In this document: positions 10,780-20,706 of the stretch, piece after piece
How the letters are laid out: every line of letters begins with the position of its first letter
How positions within the stretch are numbered: position 1 is the stretch's first letter
From: Bryoerythrophyllum caledonicum
Taxonomy: Eukaryota; Streptophyta; Bryopsida; Pottiales; Pottiaceae
Direction of reading: 5' to 3'
Length of the DNA stretch: 64,000 nucleotides
Assembly (NCBI GenBank): GCA_963971425.1
Contig: OZ020525.1
Coordinates: 2,666,001-2,730,000 of the forward strand
Made by a program: the position numbers and the translations under genes
Notes under the pieces: generated by a model
Seen by the model: only the letters and a program-made list of their open reading frames with translations
What the model was told of the DNA's origin: nothing
The model's database searches: none

Positions 10780-12540
10780 CATTTATTGAGTCAGCGGCCA
10801 TGGCGTTTCTCGACCGGGTGTTGGCATGTTTTGAAGCCCCAGTTGAGGATTTGATAGACCACGGGCGTGAGTTCCTTGGAGCTTTCGAAGCTTTATGTAC
10901 CGAGGCTTTGATTGACCACCGTACGGGATCATCCAAATGCGGATAGTTTGACGGAGCGTGTGATTCAGATCGTGAAGCGGGGCCTACAAAAATATGGATT
11001 ATTCAAAGAGGCCATTGTGATTGGGATCTGATGATACCATGGATCGCCATGGGGTACCGATTTAGTCGGTAGGCTTTACTGGTTGCTTTCAGTCCTTATC
11101 AGTTGTTATACAAGAGGAAGCGAATTTTGCCAAATTCCGTTCGGAAAAAGTTGGCTCCGGTTGTGGATTTAGATGATCCCTAGGTGTAGGCCTAGTGTCT
11201 ATGGGATCGACCGAAGTTCTTTAAACGGTCCTTACTTATAGCCATGGAAAACTTATCATTGCTCAGTATTTTGACATTTTACGGTACGCTCATATTCGTA
11301 GCGATGCCTACTGACCTCAGCTGCAACGTTTTACCACAGCGGATTACGTTTATCTGGAGTGCAAGGTGTCCACAATGTTGGACGTTAAGGCTAGGCGCAC
11401 CATTCCATGCGTGAAGGATGTGTTGCGAAGTGACATCTTGTTTCTCGAAGGCAAGGTTGTCAATAGTGTTGGAAGCACTCTAAGAATTGTGCTATTTGCC
11501 ATTTACCCATTGATGGCTACGTTCATCCAGAGTTGGCCGCGTTCATACGGAGTTGGCCGTAGTACCAGTCAGTCTTCCATGTTTTGTGTGTGGTGAGAAG
11601 AACGGCGCGTTATCATGTTGTTTTGTGACCATTGCCAGCGTGGTTGGCATATGGCTTGCTTGACGCCGTCTCTTTCTACTCTACCGTCCGGGGATTGAAT
11701 TTGCCTTCGTTGTTGGAGGTCTTTGAGCCATGTTTCACCCAATGAAACAACTTGAACTCCTCGTGGACTTCTCACTTGTTGGTGCGTTGTTATCCAGTTG
11801 GAGTTCATGGTTTGCATTCAGGGATAGGCAACATAAAGATTGACCAAAGGATTGGCAACAGAGTTGCCCAAGGCAATTAAAGATGGGGCTTACATTGCAA
11901 CCGGCTTATCCTCTCTTTGTTACTTCTTCATATGCTTATTGATTGGACGATGGGTGACATCTTCGACTGGATGCCTACGGTTGTTGTAGCGACATCACCG
12001 TGCATTTAGTCTTGTTAGTGTTGTTTGATCCTAGTTGGATAGAGGGTCTCTTTATGTGCTAGGCGGAGCACTTGAGGGTGTACTACATATACTTGTTTTA
12101 GTATTTTTTTGTTTAGTTGATGTAGGTTAGGACTCTCGATCTGTTGTGGTTATCGATCTTTCTTTACACGATAGCTGTTACAAGACGTGGCGTTGGGCCT
12201 CTTTGCATCGTAGTGTTTTAGTGTAGATTAATTTGTTACTACTCTACAATTTTGGGGGACGTACGGCGGTGCACCGCATTCATCCATGGATGATTTTCAT
12301 CCACTTGGGATTGTGTGTGTGTGCGTATAGTGTGACACACGTCTAAAGAGAGTGATTATTCTTGTGATTTACTAGTCAATTGATTACTCTTGTGATTAAC
12401 TAGTCATTTGATTTTTCTTGTGATTTACTAGTCAATTGATTACTCTTGTGATTTACAAGTCAATTTACAACAGTGATTTAGAATATCATTTGGCAAATTC
12501 CAAGTCAATTTCTACTTCTTGAGGGTCTTACTTTTATAAA
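10780..12540 (+). mobile_element. Ty3/gypsy fossil A: 3' part (integrase end, PHD-finger-like segment, LTR)
   Basis: Broken LTR retrotransposon, 3' part only. Pieces resembling the later integrase core and the integrase C-terminal region lie at about 10,790-11,450. A short segment with Cys/His pairs in the C4HC3 spacing of a PHD finger lies at 11,569-11,720. An LTR-like segment begins with TG at 12,176. Its first 170 bp is shared with the 5' ends of fossils B (31,541) and C (53,322), so all three are one family. The copy is old and heavily interrupted (of the order of ten breaks). The outer end of its LTR is not clear, and later short tandem repeats lie within it at 12,353-12,475. It points towards the left arm of the inverted duplication. 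Confidence 0.75.
12353..12475. repeat. Tandem repeat of about 27 bp inside the LTR
   Basis: Four to five units of ACTCTTGTGATTTACTAGTC followed by AATTGATT stand in tandem. The single-copy equivalent is present in fossils B (about 31,870) and C (about 52,970, minus), so the unit was amplified in fossil A only. Confidence 0.75.
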
Positions 12541-12734
12541 AATTTCCTCTCTTCCATTATCTAGCCATGGAGTCTAGAAGAGATCACATTTTCGGTAAAA
12601 AAAAATCAAGAAAATGGTCAAAATGCTCATTACACAAAAAAATTCCTACATAAGTACTGGCATAGAAAAATTAAGGTGAAAACATTTAGGTGAAAATTCG
12701 ATTAAAATTTTCAGGTAAAATATCCAGATAAGAA

Positions 12735-12812
12735 GATTGAGTAAAAAAGTTGGATAAAACGTCTGAGTAAAAAAGTTGGATAAAACGTCTGAGTAAAGTA
12801 TTTGGATAAAAT
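12735..12812. repeat. 26-bp tandem repeat, three units
   Basis: GAGTAAAAAAGTTGGATAAA followed by ACGTCT is repeated twice exactly and once with changes, in the AT-rich stretch between the LTR and the inverted-duplication arm. No gene is seen in 12,541-13,089. Confidence 0.7.
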
Positions 12813-12904
12813 ATGTAAGGGTAAATTAAGTAATTGTTTCAATCTAACGGTTGAGATCTTGTCAAATCTTAATATTTTAGTGGAAAAAATGTAAGGCACT
12901 TCGA

Positions 12905-13050
12905 CAAGAGTTTGGTCCGAACGAGAAAGAAAACTCAAACTTCTCTCGAGGGACCGAGCCCTTGGCGTCAAAACCTCCAAAAAGTGTTGCCTTGTAGGCA
13001 TTTTAGGCCCCTTGGCTGCTTTCGACTCTTGGTCCGTGTGTGAAACCCCC
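12905..13050 (-). mobile_element. Terminal part of a TIR element (GGGGGTTTCACAC end)
   Basis: Read on the minus strand from 13,050, the sequence GGGGGTTTCACACACGGACC is the same end as at 47,774 in the right arm, whose other end is at 53,471. Only one end is seen on the left. The element interrupts RING3. Confidence 0.6.
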
Positions 13051-13089
13051 TCACTCAAAATGTAGGCATCTCTTTTCGGTGTGTACATA

Positions 13090-13406
13090 CAAGTTCCCTC
13101 AAATTCTGAATATATTAGGAAGGAGATACTTTACAAATTCGGTTGTGGAAACATTCTCAAAGTGTACCATAACCATGTTATCTTCAATATCTTGCGTGCA
13201 ATGTGGGCATGATATGTTTGGTAATTTTTTGGCATATTGAGTTTCTCCCTATTTCAAAATGCACGCCTCACAAAGGCCATGTCCACATCACAATTTGAAT
13301 TGCGCATGTGGCACTTCATCTTCCAAACATATACTACAAAAAAAATTTGTTGCACATAATTCCGTTTTCCTAGATTTAAAGCCATAAAAGAAACAAATGT
13401 TGTCAT
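13090..13406 (-). pseudogene. Small RING protein pseudogene (RING3, left copy)
   Basis: Minus-strand homologue of RING1, with ATG at 13,404-13,406. The CSICLEDEVPHAQFKL-type segment and the later CPHCTQDIEDNM segment are visible, but frameshifts and stop codons interrupt it. The right-arm counterpart is 47,169-47,459. Its 3' end runs into the end of a TIR element at 13,050. Confidence 0.75.
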
Positions 13407-13781
13407 AAATTATGGAAGAAATGAATATATTATTTTTTAAAGAATTATATAAAATAACATAGAGGGTCTTACATTACAACCACTTTCCGATTTGCTGTAA
13501 ACATGGATGATATTGACGTCTTTGAGTTGGCAAGTGAAAGTAGCTATAGTTCTTCATTCATATAAATGTATACATGGATGATATAATCGTCATCATGTTT
13601 TCCCCTAAATGATCATACTAAATATAGAAACATCCACTTCAAAATTCAACTTCTAATTACTAAAATGCTTGAATCACTTCTACATAAAGAATGGATGAAA
13701 AGAATGTCAGTAGACGAAAATATTATTCATAGTCCAATATATGGATGTTGGGATTAAGTGGGCCCTACTCGCTAACTTGAT

Positions 13782-14219
13782 CTACAAAATTATTATTCTG
13801 GTTTCTTCCCATTGAGGTATACCGAAGGATTCAAGTCCTGAAACTTCAACTTTTGTACTTACACGAAATGTGGGCATCATTTTTGGGCAATTTGTAGAGA
13901 TAAGTCTTCTGAAAGTTTGACCATATGTAGGAGGAGCTATGTCATGAAAGTCGGTTGTGGGAACGGTATTAAATATTACCAAAACCATGTTATCTTCAAT
14001 ATCTTGCCTACAAAGTGGGCATGATATGTTTGATGATCTTTTATCTTTTTGAGCTTGTCCCCATTTCAAAATGCACTCCTCACAAAAGCAATGTCCACGT
14101 TGCAATTTGAATTGTGCATGTGGCACTTCTTCTTCCAAACAAATACCACAAAAGACATTTGTTGCACATAATTCCGTTTTTCCTAGATCTACAGCCCAAG
14201 CAGAGATTGATACTACCAT
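13782..14219 (-). CDS. Small RING-type protein (RING1, left copy), zinc ligand 3 lost
   Basis: An uninterrupted single exon encodes 145 aa starting MVVSISAWAVDLG. The RING pattern is Cys24-x2-Cys27, then His43, Cys46, Cys49 and a final CPLC (residues 67-70). The usual third ligand, a Cys before Gly-His, is Arg41 here (CGT). The right-arm copy still has TGT, so this protein probably cannot bind its first zinc normally. RING domains usually act as E3 ubiquitin ligases. The C-terminal 70 residues have no known domain. The start is set by the ATG shared with all paralogues (TTCCATGG context) and a TATA box about 90 bp upstream. It may be a recent pseudogene although the frame is open. Confidence 0.65.
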   Translation of the reverse strand: MVVSISAWAVDLGKTELCATNVFCGICLEEEVPHAQFKLQRGHCFCEECILKWGQAQKDKRSSNISCPLCRQDIEDNMVLVIFNTVPTTDFHDIAPPTYGQTFRRLISTNCPKMMPTFRVSTKVEVSGLESFGIPQWEETRIIIL

Positions 14220-14308
14220 GGAATATGGAAGAAATATATTTATTTATTTTTGTAAGAATCATATATTATAATATTAGATAATATGAATCCTTTGTATCCA
14301 TAAAGGTC

Positions 14309-14316
14309 TTATATAC
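14309..14316 (-). promoter_or_regulatory. TATA box of RING1 (left)
   Basis: TATATAA on the minus strand lies about 90 bp before the ATG at 14,219. It is embedded in AGTATATAAGACCT, which recurs at 15,817 (RING2 left), 44,219 and 45,789. Upstream are T/C-rich ACTTTT repeats. Confidence 0.6.
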
Positions 14317-14454
14317 TTCTTCTTTTGTTTTCTTACTTTTACTTCTTTTACTTCTTTTACTTTTAAAACTCTTTTTAAAGTATATTGTAATCTTGAACAT
14401 AAATTTGTGGTCCATGGTTTATACTTTTTTTTCTTCTTCTACTTTAGCATTAGT

Positions 14455-14935
14455 AAGTTGAGTATGTTTGAATGAAGTGGAGTTGATTAGAGAGCTAATG
14501 GTGTTTGGATAGAATTGGTTCTTGGCAATAGCAAATGTAAACAATCATAATTGAAATTTGATGGTGCTCAAAGTAGAGTTATTTGTATACTCACCTAGTT
14601 TTTTAAACCCAATATGCCACTTGCCATCTTACTTTCTTCGCATTTGGAGCTCAAACTCAATTGTTATGGGTTGTTTCGCCCGTTTGATTGGAACACATGT
14701 TTAACGCAAGGATCTTACATCACTTACCTACTATAGGATGAGTTTACATAGAGCATAAATGTTTGCAATTGGAGCACATAATCGATTCTTTAGGATTTAG
14801 AATTTACAATTGTTTTCTACATTTGATTAAAGTGCATGTTTCAATGCAAAGTCACTCATCTGAGTTACTAAACATAAATTTGATGTATTGGAAGGAGTCG
14901 TATGGTTTGTCCTAAGTTTCCTGGTCTCAAGATGA
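14455..14935 (+). pseudogene. Relic of LpxK intron 1 between RING1 and RING2
   Basis: This stretch aligns with LpxK intron 1 at 16,547-16,990 (landmarks GAGAGCTAATGGTGTTTGGA, CTTGGCAATAGCAAATRTAA, GTCACTCATCT), but exon 2 is missing at its end. A matching relic lies in the right arm at 45,110-45,600, so it predates the inverted duplication. It implies an older tandem duplication of the RING-LpxK unit with loss of one LpxK. Confidence 0.75.
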
Positions 14936-15298
14936 AAGTAGCTAGATATTTCATCCAAGTTGTTGTGGATATGGATGATATTAGTACCTTTTGTGAAGCA
15001 TTAATAATGTTAGTAGCTACAATTATCCATCGGTATAAATGTAAACATGGTGGTAATTGTTGTCTTCCTATAACCCCCTAAATGCTCATACTAAGTATGA
15101 AAACATCCACTTCAAAAATCAATACCTATCTAAAAAAAAGCTTAAATATTTCAACCACTTCTTCAGACAAATTACAATAAGATAAATAATTCTTAAAGAA
15201 TGGATGGATGAAAACAATGTTGGTCGACAATAAATAAAATATGAAAGAATTTATTCCAATACATGAAGACTGGGGTGGCTAGGGTTTAGTTGGCCTTG

Positions 15299-15739
15299 TT
15301 AAATACACTTGCCAATTTCATTTAAAAAATTGAATATGTGGGTTCTCTTCCTCTTAGGTATGTCTAAAACATTGAATCTTATACTCAGACCCTGTGAGGG
15401 CCCTATTCCTAGGTGTGTGTTGATCCGCTCATTCAACTTTAGCAAATATTGGCTAGGAGTCATCTTATAAAAGTCCGCTATCGAAAGAGGGAAGATTACA
15501 GAAGTCATCTCATCTTCAATATTTTGCCTACAAAGTGGGCATGATATGCTTAATGATCTTTCCAATTTTTGAGTTTGTCCCCATGTCACAATGCACTTTT
15601 CACAAAAGCAATGTCCACATCGCAATTTGCAATGTGCATATGGGGTTTCATCTTTCAAACAAATGCCACAAAAGACTTTAGTTCCACACAATTCTGCTTT
15701 CTGAAGATTTAAAGCCAAAACAAAAGCTGATATCTCCAT
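15299..15739 (-). CDS. Small RING-HC protein (RING2, left copy), intact
   Basis: A single open exon of 146 aa starts MEISAFVLALNLQKAELCG. A full C3HC4 RING is visible: Cys24, Cys27, Cys41, His43, Cys46, Cys49, Cys67, Cys70. A likely E3 ubiquitin ligase, substrate unknown. The tail (PSQYLLKLNERINTHLG) has no recognised domain. It is divergent to the left LpxK copy (ATG to ATG 464 bp) and has a TATA box at 15,817-15,824 on the minus strand. Its right-arm twin at 44,305 carries a stop codon at codon 40, so this is the only arm copy with both an open frame and a complete RING. No intron is needed. Expression is not shown by sequence. Confidence 0.72.
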   Translation of the reverse strand: MEISAFVLALNLQKAELCGTKVFCGICLKDETPYAHCKLRCGHCFCEKCIVTWGQTQKLERSLSISCPLCRQNIEDEMTSVIFPLSIADFYKMTPSQYLLKLNERINTHLGIGPSQGLSIRFNVLDIPKRKRTHIFNFLNEIGKCI

Positions 15740-16017
15740 GGATTATGGAAGAAATATATTTAATTCTGTAAGAATCATTTATCAAAATAACATAAATCCT
15801 TTGCTTCCGTAGAGGTCTTATATACTTATTCTTTTGCCTTTCTAAGAAGAGATTTTACTTTCTTACTTTTACTTTTTAACTTTCTACAAAATAAAATTAT
15901 TTTCTAAATTTTACTTTAGTACTGACCAAAGTGGACGAGGGTGCAAAACACCATCCAGATAGCCCTAAGCTCAATCAGGAAAAACTCTCGAATAGAAGGC
16001 TGAGCCTCTGTAGGTCC

Positions 16018-16203
16018 AGGGTTTAGGGTTTATGGTTTTAGAGGTTCAGGGGCTATGAGTCCCAATCCAACCAAATCTAGGTTCAGGGTTTTTAGGATTT
16101 TCGAGGTTTAGGGTTTTCAGGGTTTTAGAGGTTTAGGGTTTATGAGTCCCAGTCCAACCATGTCTGGGTCCAGGGTTTTTAGGGTTTTAGAGGTTTAGGG
16201 TTT
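16018..16203 (+). repeat. Telobox-rich tandem leader upstream of LpxK (left)
   Basis: About 2.5 units of about 70-85 bp alternate TTTAGGGTTT tracts with TATGAGTCCCAATCCAACC-like segments. The last unit supplies the LpxK start codon. The same leader precedes the right copy at 43,835-44,020. TTTAGGG motifs of this kind are known as teloboxes in plant promoters. Earlier units bring upstream ATGs. Confidence 0.65.
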
Positions 16204-18508
16204 ATGAGTTCCAATGCAACCATGTCTGGATGGGGAGAGAGGCTACGGAAAGCAGTGGTGCGCATCGCAGCCACCCACGACGCCGATCTCAGGCTCCTTC
16301 CAAAGCTGGAGAGGTCGCTTGTGCCTGTGCTCTCGGTCGCCAGCACCCTCTACACATTCGCCGCTCTCATGCGACGCCTGATGTACCACCTCCGCATCCT
16401 CACTCCCACGAGGTACCATGTTTCATCATTCATCTCCACGTTCTTTGCATGATGATCATGGGTTTTCATTCTTTCAGTGCCTGGAATGGTGGTCATAAGA
16501 GAGCAGCTCTCTTGTATGCACATTGATGCTGAATCCTAGCAGTAGTGAGTTGAGTATAATAGAATTGATTGGAGAGCTAATGGTGTTTGGACAGAAACGG
16601 TCCTTGGCAATAGCAAATATAAACCAGGGTTGAAATTTGGTGGTGGTGAAAGTAGAGTTATTTGTGTATTCACCTGGTTTTTTGACCCTGTGTGTCAGTT
16701 GCCATCGCAATTGGAGCACGACCTTGATTGTTTAGGGTTGTTTCACCTGTTCGATTGTAACACATGTTTCACGCAAGAATCTCTTACATCACTTACCTAC
16801 TATTGGATGGGTTTTCAAATAGCTCCGATGTTTGCAATTGGAGCACATACTTGATTGTTTAGGGTTTAGAATTTAGAATTGTTTCACACATTTGAGTAAA
16901 GCGCATGTTTCAATGCAATGTCACTCATCTAGTTTATAACCTGGTGTACTGGAAGGACTCGTATTGTTTGCTCTAGGTTTCGTGGTCTGGAATCTCCATG
17001 GCTTTGCAAGAAAGTGGTCTGTTGCTGATCCTGTGTGCGTGTGGCAGACTCCCAGTAGCAGTGATCAGCGTGGAAAATTTGACATGGGGTGGGAGCGGGA
17101 AGACCCCAATGGTGGACTACTTGGCTCGCCACTACCTCGCAGCTCATGTATCCCCACTTATCCTCTCGCGGGTACCAGCTCTGCACCTTGAGGAGAACTC
17201 TACTCAGCCTGTGTCGTTTCTAGACTGCCCTAAGTTGACAGCCTGCAGGGTTACAGAGGACGCGATGAAGTGCGTCTCCTTCAAAAGCACCTGCAAGGCA
17301 CTCCTACGAGGTTCGGTGTCGGTTCAAACCGCGCAAAGGTAGCACTGTCCATTCTGCAACAACACGGTGGAGCGAGAAGCAATGCATGGGATCGCTCTGA
17401 GGAAATCGGTGTCGCCATTCTTGACGACGGAATGCAGGTCAGTTATCTCGAACTTGGAAAGAGATGCCACATGTTTTACGTGTAAATATGATTAGGTATA
17501 GAAAAGTACATGGATTCTTACATCAATATGTGAAAAACTGAGGACTCGTATTCTCCTAAGTGCTGGTCTTGTGTTTGTCGTTTCGTTGAGCATTCTGCCT
17601 TGGAATTTGGCGTGCTTACTGTGACCTTGAATTGAGCAGCACTGGGCATTGGAGCGTGACCTGGAGATTGTGATGATCAATGTGGTGTCGTTGTGGGGCA
17701 ATGGGAAGCTTGTACCCCGGGGACCAATGCGGGAGCCACTGGGAGCGCTCCAGCGGGCACATGTGGTGGTTCTCCATCATTCTAAATTGGTATGAACGAG
17801 CTCTTGTCCATCTTCTGTTTCTGTTCGCATCTCCTTTGTTGATAGAACATGAGGTGATGTGCAGGTGGCAGACGACAAGGTGAAGTCAATAAGACAGACA
17901 CTGGAGTCAAAATGCCTGTTTAAAATGAAGTTCTACTCTACATGAGAAGAAGATTTTCTGTTGTGTGGAATGCAGGACTGTATAAGGGACCCAGATGTGG
18001 TGGATACGCTTGCAAACGTGGGAGATGGCCAGGGCTTTTTTTTTTCATTTCACGGTTCTAGCCAGAGTGGCGACACAAATTTTTTGGAGACCACACATGT
18101 GGCGACACAAAGTTTCTCCTGAAACCATACGAAACCAAATTTTCTACATAAATATCCTTTTTGGAGAATCTATCTCCATAAACTTAGATTTGTACATCCT
18201 TTTCGGTGACACGATGGAGTCCTTGCTGTTCACTAGTAGCAATATGGCAATATGGAAACGGCCATCAATGCAATTTTGGCATTGTAAAATCATAATTTTC
18301 CCACTTTTGGGAAATATTCTTTTTTGGGATTTTTTTTGGCCAATTGGTTTCAAATCGCCCAAAAAAACCAAAAAAAAAACCTGGAGATGGCGTTTCTGTT
18401 CTCCAGTGATCTGCGTTGGAGATTGTGGACTGCCTCGGGAACAATGAAGCTTTAAGGGAGCCCCTGAGTTCCGTTTGCCATGTGGAGAGGACAAGACTAT
18501 CTTTTTAA
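16204..18508 (+). pseudogene. lpxK: LpxK (tetraacyldisaccharide 4'-kinase) left copy, decayed
   Basis: Exons 1-4 align without breaks with the intact right copy: 16,204-16,412, 17,048-17,171, 17,249-17,437 and 17,640-17,789. The P-loop GGSGKT and the DDGMQ-H motif are kept, though the Gly before NLTWGG is Glu. Exon 5 starts at 17,865 but breaks at 17,906. There, 694 bp present in the right copy (41,438-42,131) are missing, removing most of exon 5 and exons 6 and 7. The last exon (about 17,976-18,508) is interrupted by a 354-bp hAT-like insertion. It cannot make full LpxK. A truncated N-terminal product is conceivable. Confidence 0.9.
18030..18383. mobile_element. hAT-like non-autonomous DNA transposon (354 bp) in LpxK exon 8
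   Basis: The element starts CAGGGCTTTTTTTTTT and ends with the inverted equivalent (AAAAAAAAAACCTG), flanked by the 8-bp direct repeat GAGATGGC at 18,022-18,029 and 18,384-18,391. The right-arm LpxK has the uninterrupted site GGAGATGG in its last exon, so the insertion is a clean, post-duplication event. No transposase is encoded. The 8-bp duplication and CAGG termini are hAT hallmarks. Confidence 0.85.
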
Positions 18509-18796
18509 TCTCCATGGAATATTAGATAGTACTTGAGAGTTGGACATTGTTCTTGTGCTCTCAACTGTCCTTAAAGGACCTTGATATACCTATGTAAGAG
18601 ATTCATGTGAACTTCAGCTTTCAAGTGTGACTAGAAGTTGGCACCTTGTAGAGGACATGAGACCATGTAATTACACCATGTTAACAGATCTGGGCATTAG
18701 TGGCATACAAACATCGATTCCTTCACGGAGTATTGGACTTGGATTGATTTGAGTCAGGGAAACTTTACCCGTGTGTAACGTGGTTGCTTTCCACAG

Positions 18797-19001
18797 CTAC
18801 ACTAAACACTAAATATAGTGTAGAGGGATTATTGATGTAGATCACTCACACTAATTTCCATCAAAGCATGTGCATGCCAAGTTCTGATTGGGTATTTGTT
18901 CTCAAGCAAGTGTGTGTCAGTCAACAATTGCATGTAAATTTTCAATTAGTGTAGGAAATTTCAAATAGTCTAGTCTACACTATATTCACGGAACGGTGTA
19001 G
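18797..19001. mobile_element. MITE family M1, copy 1 (205 bp)
   Basis: Ends CTACACTAAACACTAAATA and its inverted equivalent at 18,974-19,001 form TIRs of about 28 bp. A reverse-oriented relative lies at 27,080-27,281 and is similar through the interior. No coding capacity. The target duplication could not be resolved. Confidence 0.75.
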
Positions 19002-19006
19002 TAGTT

Positions 19007-19080
19007 TTGTGAGAGAGTAGTAGTAAGAACTCCGGCCTTCAATAGAAGGTTGGCGTGAATAGAGTGTCTGTTCATTCCCT
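19007..19080 (-). repeat. Fragment of the tRNA-headed SINE (tail part)
   Basis: AGAACTCCGGCC followed by GGCGTGAATAGAGTGTCTGT matches the 3' part of the SINE copy at 23,420-24,207. Only this tail portion is present. Confidence 0.55.
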
Positions 19081-19194
19081 TCATGATAGTTGTGAGAGAC
19101 TGTATAGTGTTGACTACTATAGAAAATCGATTTTCTACTGACTCCATGGTGAAATTGACTATTGTGATTTTCATGGTGATTCTTGAACCCATTA

Positions 19195-19539
19195 CTACAC
19201 TAAAAATTATATTTAGTGATGGATGACAATTGGTGTATTTACCACCAACATGCCCCAACACTATTAGTCAACTTGTGGACAATTAGTGTATTGGGGCCAC
19301 CATTTCTTAATGGCAGCCTCCCTTTTAGCTGCCAAAGTTGCAAGTTGCATAATTAATGTATATTTCAAAATCTAACACTAAATGTCAACTTCTTCATTTT
19401 TCAATTCTTTAAATCTTACTATTGTTCACAATTGGTGTTGGAATTGACAATTAGAGTTGCTACAATTCTACCCTTGTTGACAATTGGTGTTGTTGTTCGT
19501 GTTTAGTGTTGCCAACACTAAATATAATTTTTAGTGTAG
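19195..19539. mobile_element. MITE family M2 (345 bp)
   Basis: CTACACTAAAAATTATATTT at 19,195 is mirrored by AAATATAATTTTTAGTGTAG ending at 19,539, TIRs of about 28 bp with two mismatches. The outermost CTACACTA is shared with family M1, so the two may be related. No coding capacity. Confidence 0.75.
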
Positions 19540-20005
19540 CAAGTAGACAGGCTTCTCATGGTAGAAAATTAGCCATATTTACATTGAAGCATCCAACAGT
19601 CTCTCATGTCAAGGATTTCTTTCCAGGAAGAAAAAGGAAGTGGGTTCATTTCCATTGTTAGGGATTCACAAGAAATAAGCAAATCCTTCAACCCCACAAC
19701 TTCTCAAAATGCCTCCGAACTACTCCGGTGACCAAAAAATTCAACCCCATGGGATATGCCCCTTGAGTCAACAGATCCTACAAAGTTGAGCTCTTGTGTC
19801 ACTGTTAGATGTGATGTTTCTTTGGTGTATTCGAATCATTCATAGGTTGAAGATCCATTCAAACCACCTCATTACACGATGTGTACATGGGTACCATAGA
19901 TGTGGACTTTTGTCCCTGTTGGTTGGTACAACTCCCCTGATTTCTCACTTGAGAAAGTGTACAATTATGTTACTCATCATCATCCTCTTAATAAGTGTTG
20001 TAGCC

Positions 20006-20101
20006 TTGTGTACAATCTTGGACACATGGAGGGACTCTTGTGTACAATCTTGGACACATGGAGGGACTCTTGTGTACAATCTTGGACACATGGAGGGACT
20101 T
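20006..20101. repeat. 32-bp minisatellite, three exact units
   Basis: TGTACAATCTTGGACACATG followed by GAGGGACTCTTG is repeated three times head to tail. The array creates an artificial open frame, which is not a gene. The rest of 19,540-20,400 shows no recognisable gene. Confidence 0.9.
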
Positions 20102-20401
20102 AACTGAGAGATATTGGGTGGTGTTTCGGAGGAGGAGAATGGGGACTTAACTAGGGACTGCCTATGCCCTGTTGGAGACAACCCAGAGTCCACTAGTAAA
20201 GAATTAGTAGTGGTTGAAGACCTAATTTTGTTCCTCTTTGTGATTGTTTGAAGTGAAACACCAGGCAACGAACTCTTCATGCCAAGCCCTAGCTTATCAC
20301 AGACACCAATTAGTCATTAATCAGCAAATCGCGAATCCTTAACCACGAATCACTAATCATGGATTACTACAGTACTCACTAATCAGATAGTCTCGCATCA
20401 G

Positions 20402-20622
20402 CTACGAGTCTCTCATCTCCTTGTCAACTTCGCATCAAGCACATCACCTTGAGAGCATTCACCGTGGAAGCATATTCCGCTTTAGCGCCAAACCCTAACG
20501 TGGTCCGATCGACTTACTCTTGTATAGAATTGTGAGCGAACTCGAAGAATTGAGAGTAAAAGCACAGGGTTTGAAAGATTGTGAGTTATTTGTGAGGGAG
20601 CTTGAGAGGATTGGGGAGCGAA
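20402..20622. repeat. F-box promoter/leader segment, inverted copy at 25.6-25.85 kb
   Basis: The 220 bp upstream of the F-box gene (landmarks CTCATCTCCTTGTCAACTT, GAGAGCATTCACCGTGG, AGAGGATTGGGGAG) recurs as a reverse complement at 25,600-25,845. The second copy has no F-box coding sequence next to it. Confidence 0.8.
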
Positions 20623-20706
20623 CTGTGAGTGAGCTTGAAGGATTGTGAGGGAGGACAACGGGATGAGATCATGTGCGGCGATGCTGTAGGAGTGTGATTA
20701 GCAGCG

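Larger units (their letters stand above)
12905..18585. repeat. Left arm of large inverted duplication
   Basis: The segment is the reverse complement of 41,130-48,012, collinear throughout: a TIR-element end, RING3, RING1, an LpxK intron-1 relic, RING2, a telobox leader and the LpxK gene. Homology includes introns and intergenic DNA. Homology stops at about 18,585 (right 41,130) on the inner side and about 12,905 (right 48,012) on the outer side. Differences between arms include a 694-bp deletion and a 354-bp insertion here, and a 242-bp insertion in the right arm. The spacer between the arms is about 22.5 kb. Confidence 0.92.

Noticed and set aside
20006-20280. Open frames over the minisatellite at 20.0 kb
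   Set aside because: They arise from a 32-bp unit (not a multiple of 3) repeated three times, give a low-complexity peptide and have no gene signals.
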